This document shows, piece after piece, positions 18,361 to 27,505 of a DNA stretch of 64,000 nucleotides. Each line of letters opens with the position of its first letter. Positions within the stretch are counted from its first letter, which is position 1. The notes under the pieces are model-generated. The model worked only from the letters and a program-made list of their open reading frames with translations. It had not been told where the DNA came from and searched no databases. The stretch is taken from the NCBI RefSeq assembly GCF_017603965.1, contig NZ_CP071955.1, forward strand, positions 372,001 to 436,000. The letters run 5' to 3'. The DNA is from Xanthomonas fragariae (GTDB lineage: Bacteria > Pseudomonadota > Gammaproteobacteria > Xanthomonadales > Xanthomonadaceae). Position numbers and translations under genes: made by a program.

Positions 18361-20014
18361 CGCCCTGGGCCAGATGGAGCGCTGGACCTACGACAAGATG
18401 GACCGGGTCACCCACTACACGGACCGGCGCAACCGTGTCACCACCTATGCTTACGACACCTTGGGCCGGCCGACCACGACCACGTTCCCAGGCATGGGCG
18501 GCAGCGTGACGGCCAGCTACGACGCCGGCAACCGGATGGTGGCGCTGGCCGACAGCGTGTCCGGCACGCTGGGCTGGAGCTACGACAGCTTCGATCAGGT
18601 CACGGCCGCCAACAGCCCGCAAGGCACGATTACCTACGGCTACGATGCAGCGGGCCGTCGCACGAAGATGCAGGCGGCCACCCAGGCGCCAGTCGTCTAT
18701 GGTTACGACACCGCCGACCGCCTGACGGGCATCACCCAAGGCCCCGAGAAGGTCATCTTCGCCTACGACCCCGCCAACCGACGCATCACCCAAACCCTAC
18801 CCAACCACGTGCAAACGGCCTACACCTACAACAACGCCAATCAGGTCACCGGCCTGGCCTGGGGCAAGGCCGGGCAGGCGGCGCTGGGTAGTCTGGGTTA
18901 TGGCTATAACACCGTGGGCCAATTGGTTGCGCAGACCGGCACGCATGCATCGCAGTCCCTCCCACCGGCGAGCAGTGGCAACAGCTTCGACGACAATAAC
19001 CGGCAGACCAAAGCCAACAACGTCGCGCTGAGCTATGACCAAAGCGGCCACCTGCTCAACGACGGCAGCCGCAAGTATGTCTGGGACGACCGCGACCGGC
19101 TGAGCGAGATCCAGCAGGGCGGCACAACGATCGCCAGCTTCAGCTATGACGCGCTGGGACGGCGGACGGTCAAGACGGAAGGCGGCACAAGCACGCAGTA
19201 TCTGTATGACGGCCAGGATGTAGTGCAGGAAACACAAGGCAGCACGGTGAACCCGATCCTGACCGGTCTTGGCATCGACCAGCGCTATGCACGTAACGAT
19301 ACAGGTGGCAGGACGTACTTCCTGAGCGATCAGTTGGGCAGCACGCGCTTGCTGACGAATGCAGCAGGCGGTGTGGTGCAGCGGTATGAGTATGATCCGT
19401 ATGGAACGACGACGCAGAGCAGTACGGCTTATACCAATCCGTACCAATACACTGGGCGGGAAAAGGACGCGAGCGGCCTGTACTACTATCGGGCGCGATA
19501 TTATCGGCCGCAGTGGGGCCGGTTTATTAGTGAGGACCCTATTGGGTTGGTTGGAGGAGTAAACGGATATATTTATGTCGAGGATGGCCCGCTGCAATAC
19601 AATGATCCATTAGGGCTCTGGAAAGTGACTATATCAATATTTGATTTTTTTGGAGGATCTCTTTTCTTTGGTAAGGATGAAAATTCCGGTGGTTTTATTG
19701 GCATACGTGCCGGTTTCGGTATAGGTGGTGGTATTTCATTTGAACCTCTTGGAAATGCGTCAGGATCAAATCCCTGTAGCAATGGAGGCTTTGGCCTTGG
19801 TGGGTACGGTGAAGTCAGTTTTAATGCACTCTTTATACAAGCAGGAATTGAGCTATATGGAGGAGGGAAGTGGACTCCGTCAGACAAATCGAAATTGACA
19901 CCATATGGTGATTTTCAGCCATCTGCCTCTCTGGGAGATAGCGGGGGAATAAATGCAGAAGCTTCCGTAGGCGTCGAGTTAACTCTACATGGCGGGCGCC
20001 CATACAGACATTGA
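18361..20014 (+). CDS. Orphan Rhs core fragment with toxin tip C
   Basis: The sequence abruptly becomes Rhs core at 18361, matching Rhs 1 from about 9969, and continues to the core end with FISEDPIGLVGG and DPLGL. The first ATG at 18374 replaces a GTG of the parent core and has no ribosome site, and there is no signal peptide. The cassette is therefore probably silent unless it recombines. The tip of about 135 residues is Gly/Phe-rich and strand-forming (GGFIGIRAGFGIGGGISFEP, GELYGGG-like stretches), with no motif I can name. Confidence 0.8.
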
Positions 20015-20023
20015 AGGTTAATT

Positions 20024-20383
20024 ATGAAGAAAAAAACAAAAATAATTTACTTAGTTTTGCTAATTATAATATTTTTCGTGGGGGTTTTGATTGTAATAAT
20101 TAATGGAAGGGCGGCAGAAACTTCCATTAATTATGTTAAAAATGAATCCTTGGAAATATGTGGCAGTGCAGGGGCTACCTCTGTGCGTGTTAAACTATTT
20201 CCCGTTCGTATAAAAGTTATCGGAGATAGCGGGTACGCCGAATTTCATCTATCTGCGGAATGTAGTGAAAGTCACTCCGTCGCGGTTAAAATAAATTTAA
20301 AAAAGAAAGTTGGACGATGGTGCGTCACTGATTCATCTGTCGATGGTTCTGTAAAAAGGAATGTAGATTTCTGTGAAAGGTGA
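20024..20383 (+). CDS. Candidate immunity protein for tip C
   Basis: This 119-residue protein begins nine bases after the tip C stop, with a GAAGG ribosome site. It has a lysine-rich start, one membrane segment (IIYLVLLIIIFFVGVLIVII) and a mostly periplasmic domain with several cysteines. The AT-rich composition contrasts with the Rhs core. I recognise no family. A periplasmic, membrane-anchored immunity protein would fit a toxin acting at the envelope. Confidence 0.65.
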   Translation: MKKKTKIIYLVLLIIIFFVGVLIVIINGRAAETSINYVKNESLEICGSAGATSVRVKLFPVRIKVIGDSGYAEFHLSAECSESHSVAVKINLKKKVGRWCVTDSSVDGSVKRNVDFCER

Positions 20384-20399
20384 ATTTTACAGATTTTTC

Positions 20400-20602
20400 G
20401 ATTAGCCCTGAATATCAGCCAGTTTTTAGACATTGGGCCGCGTAGGGTGCTATTTTTCGTAGCCTCCCATCGTTTCAGACACAAGCTCTGCCTGCACGAA
20501 GTGCCGATGCGAATTTTTGCAGCCATGATGTGCTCCCAGCATTCATTGTGTCTATTCTTACGAGGGGCTCGCAATTTCTCCAGCTGAGGATCAGGGCTAA
20601 TC
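20400..20602. mobile_element. MITE-like element with 12-bp perfect inverted ends
   Basis: GATTAGCCCTGA at 20400-20411 and its exact reverse complement at 20591-20602 bound a 203-bp stretch; the inner bases continue to match imperfectly. No convincing gene lies between, though the interior could be a relic of an IS. No clear target duplication is visible. Confidence 0.6.
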
Positions 20603-20637
20603 AAGTAATTTTATGATAGATATCATGAAGGCTGATT

Positions 20638-20766
20638 CCTGAATTAATGAGGGCGTTGGTGCAGGCCCCAAGACTTGGACAGGTATTGCGCCAAATGGTG
20701 ATGTATGGACAGGTAGACCTGGCGGAGTTGGTGAGAATCATGGTCCCTACGGACCTTATCTTCCAT
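20638..20766 (+). pseudogene. Degenerate toxin tip D (relative of tip F)
   Basis: The frame encoding EGVGAGPKTWTGIAPNGDVW to GPYGPYLP is nearly identical to tip F at 25582-25702. Upstream the similarity fades and the frame contains a stop, so only the C-terminal ~40 residues remain. No Rhs core is attached. Confidence 0.75.
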
Positions 20767-21039
20767 GAGGTCGCTAATGATGATAGTTATAGAATTTCTT
20801 TGCGTATTTGGCATCCAACATCGCCAAGTAAGTCAATTATCAATAATATTGGCTTAAATTCTAAATTTTCACAAGATCTTGGTGAAAGGCGGAAAAATCC
20901 AAACGGAATGGAGTTGGATGGATTTTATAGGGAGACTTACTGTACTTTTGCTATTACAGAAAAAGTGTCTGGATATTTTGTCGATGGAGTAAATTCTGCT
21001 CTTCCTTCGACGTCCCCCCGCCCTGAGTAGCGGCCGGGT

Positions 21040-21908
21040 TTAGAGTCCAGTGCTAATGATATCGGTGTTGGCCAGATGTTGGGCATAAGCAGCCGGTGTC
21101 ATGCCGCCGATTGCTTTCTTGGGTCGATCCTGGTTGTATTCGCGCCGCCAGCGTTCGATCTCGGTGCGTGCATGCAGCAGTGTTGGGAACCAGTGCTCGT
21201 TGAGGCATTCGTCGCGTAGTCGGCCGTTGAACGATTCGACGTAGGCGTTCTGGTTTGGCTTGCCGGGTTGGATCAGCCGCAACTGCACGCCACGGGCATG
21301 CGCCCAGGCGACCATTGCCTTACCGCAAAACTCCTTGCCGTTGTGCCCCGAGGGCAGGCTTCGCGCTCAGTGCGGATCACCTGCGGCAAACCGCGACTGT
21401 GGGCCAGTCGGTCCAGCACGCGCGTCACCCCGTGGCCCGAGATTGCGCGCTCCACGTCGATGGCGACCGCTTCGTGGGTTGCATCGTCCACGATCACCAG
21501 ACACTTGAGTACCCGCCCTTCGGCAGTGCGGTCGAACACGACGTCCATCGACCACACCTGGTTGGCCTGCGATGGCCGCAGCAGCGGCTGACGCTCGCCC
21601 ACTGGAACCTTTTTCCGCTGGCGGCGGCGGACTTGTAACTGCTGCTCGCGGTACAACCGCTCCACCCGCTTGTAGTTCACGATGCGTCCTTCCTGTCGCA
21701 ATTTGAGATAAATCATCCCCACGCCATAACGGCGATGGCGATGCGCCAACGCACAGATGCGTTCACGCAGTTCGACGTTGCGATCTTCGCGGGGGCGATA
21801 GCGCAGCGCACTGGCGCTCATACCGATCGCTGCCAAGGCCCGGCGCTCGCTGGCACCGCACCCGATCCACTCGCGCACCAGCGCACGACGCGCCGGTGCG
21901 CTCACCAC
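21040..21908 (-). pseudogene. IS3-family OrfB integrase, inactivated by a ~23-bp insertion
   Basis: The N-terminal part reads normally to the first catalytic Asp (WSMDVVFD). At the second catalytic Asp, the expected IRTDNG is replaced by IRTER because about 23 extra bases (21336-21360 region) interrupt the frame. The rest ([38 protein letters not shown]) continues in another frame and contains the catalytic Glu. The transposase is therefore dead. Confidence 0.85.
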
Positions 21909-22171
21909 TTTTTTCGCAGCGCATCCTTGATCAGGTCGTTCTCGAACAGCTGCTCGGCCAGCAATTTCTTCAATCGAGCATTCTCTGACTCAAGGTCCTT
22001 GAGCCGTTTGGCATCGGGCACGCTCATCCCGCCGAACTTGCTGCGCCACAGGTAGTACGAGGCCTCGCTGAAGCCATGCCGCCGGCACAGGTCCTTGATT
22101 GCCACGCCCGCTTCGGCCTCACGCAGGAAGCCAATGATCTGTTCCTCGGTAAAACGCTTCTTCACGTCCAA
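21902..22171 (-). CDS. IS3-family OrfA
   Basis: This 89-residue protein has the helix-turn-helix of IS3 OrfA (FTEEQIIGFLREAEAGVAIK, CRRHGFSEASYYLWRSKFGG) followed by a leucine-zipper-like stretch (LKDLESENARLKKLLAEQL). It ends overlapping orfB in another frame, as expected for production of the fusion transposase by -1 frameshifting. Confidence 0.9.
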   Translation of the reverse strand: MDVKKRFTEEQIIGFLREAEAGVAIKDLCRRHGFSEASYYLWRSKFGGMSVPDAKRLKDLESENARLKKLLAEQLFENDLIKDALRKKW

Positions 22172-22437
22172 TCTCCTCGGGGTAGGGAATTGGACTCCAA
22201 ACTGAGGCGCTACTCAAAATCGGGGGGACGTCGCCTTTATTGCGCGAAAAACGCTCTTACTTCAATAAAATTAGGCGAGAGGGAGGTAGGTTGGATCTAT
22301 TTGTCGGAGTTTTTATAGATTCGTCATCTGGATTTATTCTAAAAACCTTAGAGATGAGTACTTTGGTCGAGCTCGAAATCGACTTGTCGGTAGAGTTTTG
22401 AACCGCCCCGGGATTTCGGGAGGCTGTTTGGTTTGAG

Positions 22438-23322
22438 TCACGCCGCTTTGGCGTAACCGGCCTGTTGTCGATAGTAAGCCTCTTCGGCTTCCGCTGGCGG
22501 AATGTTCCCGATCGACCCCAGCAAGCGTTTGTGGTTGTACCAGTCCACCCAATCCAGCGTGGCCAGTTCCACATCCTGGCGGTTGCGCCACGCGCGCCGG
22601 TGGATCACCTCGGCCTTGTACAACCCGTTGATCGTCTCGGCCAACGCGTTGTCATAGCTATCGCCCACGCTGCCCACCGACGGCTCGATCCCGGCGTCGG
22701 CCAGCCGCTCGGTGTAGCGGATCGACACATACTGCACGCCGCGGTCGGAGTGGTGGATCAGGCCGCCTTCGGTTGGACGACGCGCATGCAGCGCCTGCTC
22801 CAGCGCGTCCAGCACGAAGTCCGTGTGCGCCGTCTGCGACACCTTCCAGCCCACGATCCGCCGTGCGTACACGTCGATCACGAAGGCCACGTACACGAAC
22901 CCGGCCCAGGTCGAGACATACGTGAAGTCGCTGACCCACAGTCGGTTCGGCGACGGCGCATGGAACTGTCGGTTCACCTTGTCCAGCGGGCACGGCCGCT
23001 TGTCGCTGATCGTGGTCTTGACCACCTTCCCGCGTACCACGCCGCGCAGGCCAAGTGCGCCCATCAGTCGCTCCACCGTGCAGCGGGCCACCGCATAGCC
23101 CTCGCGCTTGAGCTGCCGCCAGACCTTGCGCACGCCGTACACCTGTCGGTTCTGCTCCCATACCCGCCGGATCTGCGGGCGCAGCGCCTGGTCCTTCCAC
23201 CAGCGGTTCGGGCGCAAGTTCGCGTCCGCTTCCCGCTGCGCGTGGCGGTAATACGTCGACGGGGCAACCTGCAGCACCTTGCAGATTGGCTCGACCCCGT
23301 GAACATCGCAATGTTCGGTCAC
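22438..23322 (-). CDS. IS3-family OrfB integrase (DDE transposase)
   Basis: This 294-residue rve-type integrase contains the three catalytic residues in good context: WVSDFTYV, HHSDRGVQYVS and YDNALAETINGLYK. The N-terminus has the HTH_21 region (STYYRHAQREADANLRPNRW). It lies in a different frame from orfA. It appears functional. Confidence 0.92.
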   Translation of the reverse strand: MTEHCDVHGVEPICKVLQVAPSTYYRHAQREADANLRPNRWWKDQALRPQIRRVWEQNRQVYGVRKVWRQLKREGYAVARCTVERLMGALGLRGVVRGKVVKTTISDKRPCPLDKVNRQFHAPSPNRLWVSDFTYVSTWAGFVYVAFVIDVYARRIVGWKVSQTAHTDFVLDALEQALHARRPTEGGLIHHSDRGVQYVSIRYTERLADAGIEPSVGSVGDSYDNALAETINGLYKAEVIHRRAWRNRQDVELATLDWVDWYNHKRLLGSIGNIPPAEAEEAYYRQQAGYAKAA

Positions 23323-23330
23323 GAACGTGG

Positions 23331-23651
23331 TCAGGGCTTGAAGCGGCGGTCGAGCTCCGCCTGGGCAAAATACGCGCTGGCCTTGCGCAGGATCTCGTTG
23401 GCTTGCCTCAGCTCGCGCACTTCGCGTTCCAGCGCTTTCATCCGCGTCCGCTCGTCCGTCGTCAGCCCCTGACGCTTGCCGGCATCACGCTCGGCCTGAC
23501 GCACCCAGTTGCACAGCGTCTGCGACGAACAGCCAATCTTCCCGGCAATCGATTCGATCGCCGCCCACTGCGAGCCGTACTCGCCCTGATGCTCCCGCAC
23601 CAGCCGAACCGCGCGCTCTCGCACTTCCGGTGAATATTTCGTCTTGCTCAT
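23331..23651 (-). CDS. IS3-family OrfA (IS51-type)
   Basis: This 106-residue protein begins [20 protein letters not shown], a typical IS3 OrfA start, with a helix-turn-helix ([20 protein letters not shown]) and a C-terminal coiled coil ([20 protein letters not shown]). It is expected to regulate and, fused to OrfB by frameshifting, to bind the element's ends. Confidence 0.9.
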   Translation of the reverse strand: MSKTKYSPEVRERAVRLVREHQGEYGSQWAAIESIAGKIGCSSQTLCNWVRQAERDAGKRQGLTTDERTRMKALEREVRELRQANEILRKASAYFAQAELDRRFKP

Positions 23652-23700
23652 CGCCCCATCTTCTCAAGAGTTGGAGCCTCCCGAAATCCCGGGGCGGTTC

Positions 23701-24756
23701 AGCTTCGACGACAATAACCGGCAGACCAAAGCCAACAACGTCGCGCTGAGCTATGACCAAAGCGGCCACCTGCTCAACGACGGCAGCCGCAAATATGTCT
23801 GGGACGACCGCGACCGGCTGAGCGAGATCCAGCAGGGCGGCACAACGATCCCCAGCTTCAGCTATGACGCGCTGGGACGGCGGACGGTCAAGACGGAAGG
23901 CGGCACAAGCACGCAGTATCTGTATGACGGCCAGGATGTAGTGCAGGAAACACAAGGCAGCACGGTGAACCCGATCCTGACCGGGCTGGGCATCGACCAG
24001 CGCTATGCACGTAACGACACGGGTGGCAGGACGTATTTCCTGACCGACCACCTTGGCAGCACGCGCCTGCTGACGAATGCAGCGGGCGGCGTGGTGCAGC
24101 GGTATGAATATGATCCGTATGGAACGACGACGCAGAGCAGTACAGCTTACACCAATCCGTACCAATACACTGGGCGGGAAAAGGACGCGAGCGGCCTGTA
24201 CTACTATCGGGCGCGATATTATCGGTCGCAGTGGGGCCGGTTTATTAGTGAAGATCCTGTCAAGCTTGCTGGAGGAGTAAATGGCTATGCCTATGTCGGC
24301 GGGAATCCCAATGGCAAAATCGATCCACTAGGGTTAGCTGATGTCTATATTTGGATGCCATTGCCGTATACGGGCGGCATCCCCAGCTACGGGAAATTGC
24401 ACTCAACTTTTGGCCACGTGTCGGTGGATGCTTACGGTCAAGGTTTCTCATATGGCCCGGCAGGAAACACGATAGATCCTTGGTATTCCAGCAATCAGCA
24501 TGAAATTAGGGATGCAGTGATACACCACCTAGATATGAGCCTATCGCAGGAAAAAGCTTTGGCTACCTGCTTGTCAAAAGATCAGGGGAAGTATGGCGTG
24601 ACGAACAACTGTGGTTCCCCGCTTCAGAATTGCTTAAGGGAGATGGGGATGCCACTATCTCCACTGAATGCTATTTTTCCGGAGACTCTGAATATGATGC
24701 TGTATACCAGTCCGGCTGTGACGAAGTCATATTCACTCTTTCAGGCTAGGCCATGA
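23701..24756 (+). CDS. Orphan Rhs core fragment with papain-like toxin tip E
   Basis: Rhs core sequence begins exactly at the IS end (23701, matching Rhs 1 from 10591); an open frame enters it from a TTG at 23644 inside the IS. The core ends with FISEDPVKLAGG and DPLGLAD. The tip of about 140 residues has a His in FGHVSVDAYG followed about 80 residues later by YGVTNNCGSPLQNC. That His-then-Asn-Cys order is typical of permuted NlpC/P60 (LRAT-like) papain folds, which cut peptidoglycan, lipids or amide bonds. The partner is a lipoprotein, so a periplasmic target is likely. The cassette has no signal peptide of its own. Confidence 0.78.
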   Translation, partial: SFDDNNRQTKANNVALSYDQSGHLLNDGSRKYVWDDRDRLSEIQQGGTTIPSFSYDALGRRTVKTEGGTSTQYLYDGQDVVQETQGSTVNPILTGLGIDQRYARNDTGGRTYFLTDHLGSTRLLTNAAGGVVQRYEYDPYGTTTQSSTAYTNPYQYTGREKDASGLYYYRARYYRSQWGRFISEDPVKLAGGVNGYAYVGGNPNGKIDPLGLADVYIWMPLPYTGGIPSYGKLHSTFGHVSVDAYGQGFSYGPAGNTIDPWYSSNQHEIRDAVIHHLDMSLSQEKALATCLSKDQGKYGVTNNCGSPLQNCLREMGMPLSPLNAIFPETLNMMLYTSPAVTKSYSLFQARP

Positions 24757-25019
24757 TTACGCGGTTCCGGAAATTGTTCATGACTCTTTTGCTGGCGTCG
24801 ACTATTACGGGTTGTGCTCCAGATATGGAAATCATTCCCATTGGCGAAGTGACGATTTATAAAAAATCAGATGGTCCGGAAGTATTGGGGGTAGCTTCGC
24901 GCCCCCTGCCAGTTAAGAAGTTAGTTTACTTGAATAAGGCGGACTATGTGGTTGAAGTTGAGTATCAAGGTGGGCGTGGCTATGTGAGGGGCGGGGCTTT
25001 TCACCTTTCGCGTAAATAA
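24753..25019 (+). CDS. Lipoprotein candidate immunity protein for tip E
   Basis: The start overlaps the tip E stop (ATGA), so the genes are translationally coupled. The 88-residue protein has a lipoprotein signal (LLLASTITGC) and a small beta-rich domain with GGRGYVRGGAFHLS near the end, which may be SH3-like. A periplasmic lipoprotein is the expected location for immunity to a peptidoglycan-cutting toxin. The immunity role is inferred from position. Confidence 0.72.
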   Translation: MITRFRKLFMTLLLASTITGCAPDMEIIPIGEVTIYKKSDGPEVLGVASRPLPVKKLVYLNKADYVVEVEYQGGRGYVRGGAFHLSRK

Positions 25020-25039
25020 ATGAGGTATAGACCGCCTGC

Positions 25040-25066
25040 AGGCCCCAATCATATGGGGCCTTTCTT
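25040..25066 (+). terminator. Rho-independent terminator after cassette E
   Basis: AGGCCCC at 25040-25046 pairs with GGGGCCT at 25055-25061 across an 8-base loop and is followed by TTCTT. It closes the tip E/lipoprotein unit. The ~190 bases after it hold no gene I can recognise. Confidence 0.75.
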
Positions 25067-25259
25067 GGCCAGCGCAGCCGGATGGAGCGCAGCGTAATCC
25101 AGGATTGATCGGATGTTTACATCGGGTTGTGGGCTAAAAATCGCATCAAGGAAATTTTGCCAACCCCAAAACCCATCTCAATGCCCGCAGCGCTCGCAAG
25201 GGCTTATCGCGTCAAGGGAAATCGCAGCCGGTTGATGGCGCACGCCGGGGCGAACTATC

Positions 25260-25702
25260 TATGCGTATGTAGGCGGAAATCCAATTTCGTACGTGGATTC
25301 AAAGGGAACAATAGCGTGGCTGGCGATCCCCTTTGTGTGTGCGGAAGGTGGCTGCGAAACTATGCTTGCAGGCTTGCTTGCAGGCTTGCTTGCATGGATT
25401 GCCTATAATTCCACCCTGCCGGGCAAGCAGCCAATGAAAATATAGCTAAGCAGTTAGAAGATTTATGGCAGGCAAAAGAAGATTCTGAACAAAAACCAAA
25501 AAACTGCCCGACGGGAACATTGCCTATTGATAAGGTTAAAGGAAAATTTGGATTTGATAAGGATGGCCTTCACGGAATTAAAGAAGGCGTTCGTGCAGGT
25601 CCCAGGACTTGGACAGGTATTGCGCCAAATGGTGATGTATGGACAGGTAGACCTGGCGGAGTTGGTGAGAATCATGGTCCCTACGGACCTTATCTTCCAT
25701 GA
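25260..25702 (+). pseudogene. Detached toxin tip F, frameshifted
   Basis: The first residues are the very end of an Rhs core (YAYVGGNPISYVDSKG) with no core upstream. The frame stops near 25445 (PMKI*), while the adjacent frame (NENIAKQLEDLWQAKEDSEQ) carries on to the end, so one frameshift lies near 25430. The last ~60 residues (FDKDGLHGIKEGVRAGPRTW, GDVWTGRPGGVGENHGPYGP) resemble a polymorphic-toxin nuclease module, probably an RNase; I recall a similar pattern in 'polymorphic toxin type 33' proteins but could not check. Confidence 0.72.
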
Positions 25703-25710
25703 GGTCGCTA

Positions 25711-26115
25711 ATGAATGATGATAGTTATAGAATTTCTTTGCGTATTTGGCATCCAACATCGCCAAGTAAGTCAATTATCAATAATATTGGCTTAAATTCT
25801 AAATTTTCACAAGATGTTGGTGAAAGGCGGAAAAATCCAAACGGAATGGAGTTGGATGGATTTTATAGGGAGAGTTACTGTACTTTTTCTATTACGGAAA
25901 AGGTGTCTGGATATTTTGTCGATGGAGTAAATTCTGCTTTTCCTTTATTGCGCGAAAAACGCTCTTACTTCAATAAAATTAGGCGAGAGGGAGGCAGGTT
26001 GGATCTATTTGTCGGAGTTTTTATAGATTCGTCATCTGGATTTATTCTAAAAACCGTAGAGATGAGTACTTTGGTCGAGCTCGAAATCGACTTGTCGGTA
26101 GAGTTTTATGTCTGA
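25711..26115 (+). CDS. Candidate immunity protein for tip F
   Basis: This 134-residue soluble protein starts at ATG 25711, which has GAGG six bases upstream; an ATG at 25699 overlapping the tip stop is the alternative. It contains SYRISLRIWHPTS, a GELDGF-like central part (NPNGMELDGFYRESYCTF) and an acidic C-terminus. I do not recognise the family. A disrupted second copy lies at 20776-22400, confirming that tip and immunity gene travel together. Confidence 0.75.
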   Translation: MNDDSYRISLRIWHPTSPSKSIINNIGLNSKFSQDVGERRKNPNGMELDGFYRESYCTFSITEKVSGYFVDGVNSAFPLLREKRSYFNKIRREGGRLDLFVGVFIDSSSGFILKTVEMSTLVELEIDLSVEFYV

Positions 26116-27505
26116 CCATCCTCCATTGCCGCATTGTCTACCGGTGCAGCGAGGCGGCGTCAGCATGACTCATCTGCAGGTCGTCAACGCCATCCTTCGT
26201 GTCACCACCTATGCGTACGACACCTTGGGCCGGCCGACCACGACCACGTTCCCAGGCATGGGCGGCAGCGTGACGGCCAGCTACGACGCCGGCAACCGGA
26301 TGGTGGCGCTGGCCGACAGCGTGTCCGGCACGCTGGGCTGGAGCTACGACAGCTTCGATCAGGTCACCGCCGCCAACAGCCCGCAAGGCACGATCACCTA
26401 CGGCTACGATGCAGCGGGCCGTCGCACGAAGATGCAGGCGGCCACCCAGGCGCCAGTCGTCTATGGTTACGACACCGCCGACCGCCTGACGGGCATCACC
26501 CAAGGCCCCGAGAAGGTCATCTTCGCCTACGACCCCGCCAACCGACGCATCACCCAAACCCTACCCAACCACGTGCAAACGGCCTACACCTACAACAACG
26601 CCAATCAGGTCACCGGCCTGGCCTGGGGCAAGGCCGGGCAGGCGGCGCTGGGTAGTCTGGGCTACGGCTATAACAGTGTCGGCCAACTGGTTGCGCAGAC
26701 CGGCACGCATGCATCGCAGTCCCTCCCACCGGCGAGCAGTGGCAACAGCTTCGACGACAATAACCGGCAGACCAAAGCCAACAACGTCGGGTTGAGTTAC
26801 GACCAAAGCGGCCACCTGCTCAACGACGGCAGCCGCAAATATGTCTGGGACGACCGCGACCGGCTGAGCGAGATCCAGCAGGGCGGCACAACGATCGCCA
26901 GCTTCAGCTATGACGCGCTGGGACGGCGGACGGTCAAGACGGAAGGCGGCACAAGCACGCAGTATCTGTATGACGGCCAGGATGTAGTGCAGGAAACACA
27001 AGGCAGCACGGTGAACCCGATCCTGACCGGTCTTGGCATCGACCAGCGTTATGCACGCAACGACACGGGTGGCAGGACGTACTTCCTGAGCGACCAGTTG
27101 GGCAGCACGCGCCTGCTGACGAATGCAGCAGGCGGTGTGGTGCAGCGGTATGAATATGATCCGTATGGAACGACGACGCAGAGTAGCACGGCTTATACCA
27201 ATCCGTACCAGTACACAGGGCGGGAGAAGGATGCCAACGGCCTGTATTACTACCGGGCGAGGTATTATCGGCCGCAGTGGGGGCGGTTTATTAGTGAGGA
27301 TCCGATTGGGTTGGCGGGCGGGATTAATTATTACGCATATGTTGCAGGCAACCCATTAAGCCGCGTTGACCCGCGTGGGCTTGCATATTTTGCGTATCGC
27401 CCTTTGGCTGGACTGCCGTGGCTTGGCATCTTGTCGGACAACCCACTCGATAATGCATCTCACACCGCCATATCCCATGAGCAGCTTTTTTTGAAGACAA
27501 AATGA
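26108..27505 (+). CDS. Orphan Rhs core fragment with toxin tip G, N-terminal part
   Basis: Rhs core begins near 26198 (matching Rhs 1 from ~10042). The bases before it (VSMTHLQVVNAIL) look like the start of an unrelated helix-turn-helix transposase, so the ATG at 26108 probably creates a chance fusion. The core ends with FISEDPIGLAGG and DPRGL. The tip then reads DNASHTAISHEQLFL and stops at 27503-27505. Reading with one more T in the T7 run at about 27487-27493 would give HEQLFFEDKMSPANIGFF and join it to the next frame. The tip is thus split by a -1 shift. Confidence 0.78.
   Translation: MSDHPPLPHCLPVQRGGVSMTHLQVVNAILRVTTYAYDTLGRPTTTTFPGMGGSVTASYDAGNRMVALADSVSGTLGWSYDSFDQVTAANSPQGTITYGYDAAGRRTKMQAATQAPVVYGYDTADRLTGITQGPEKVIFAYDPANRRITQTLPNHVQTAYTYNNANQVTGLAWGKAGQAALGSLGYGYNSVGQLVAQTGTHASQSLPPASSGNSFDDNNRQTKANNVGLSYDQSGHLLNDGSRKYVWDDRDRLSEIQQGGTTIASFSYDALGRRTVKTEGGTSTQYLYDGQDVVQETQGSTVNPILTGLGIDQRYARNDTGGRTYFLSDQLGSTRLLTNAAGGVVQRYEYDPYGTTTQSSTAYTNPYQYTGREKDANGLYYYRARYYRPQWGRFISEDPIGLAGGINYYAYVAGNPLSRVDPRGLAYFAYRPLAGLPWLGILSDNPLDNASHTAISHEQLFLKTK

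Larger units (their letters stand above)
21008..22233 (-). mobile_element. IS3-family element, IS407-type, with CCTT target duplication
   Basis: The ends are inverted repeats beginning CGACGTCCCCCCG and sharing TGAGTAGCG further in. The element is flanked by CCTT on both sides (21004-21007 and 22234-22237), the 4-bp duplication expected for the IS407 group. It carries orfA and a damaged orfB on the minus strand. It resembles Xanthomonas elements of the IS476/IS1404 type, but the exact name was not checked. Confidence 0.88.
20776..22400 (+). pseudogene. Immunity gene D, disrupted by an IS and a 4-bp deletion
   Basis: The pieces 20776-21007 and 22234-22400 together match the intact immunity gene F (25711-26115) almost base for base. 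Four bases are missing at the start (CTAATGATGATAG versus CTAATGAATGATGATAG), which shifts the frame, and a 1226-bp IS is inserted with a CCTT target duplication. The 3' end is cut by the next IS. Confidence 0.85.
22399..23701 (-). mobile_element. IS3-family element, IS51-type, apparently intact
   Basis: The 1303-bp element is bounded by 27-bp inverted ends beginning TGAACCGCCCCGGGATTTCG. It contains orfA and orfB on the minus strand with all catalytic residues. The flanking bases differ on the two sides (immunity gene D on the left, Rhs core on the right) and no target duplication is present, so the junction results from recombination or adjacent deletion rather than simple insertion. Confidence 0.9.

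Noticed and set aside
20272..20604. A 110-residue minus-strand frame across the MITE-like element as a gene.
   Set aside because: It overlaps the end of the tip C immunity gene, has no ribosome site and no recognisable domain.
25127..25408. A 93-residue plus-strand frame between cassette E and tip F.
   Set aside because: It reads the core end of tip F in the wrong frame (YLCVCRRKS instead of YAYVGGNPIS).
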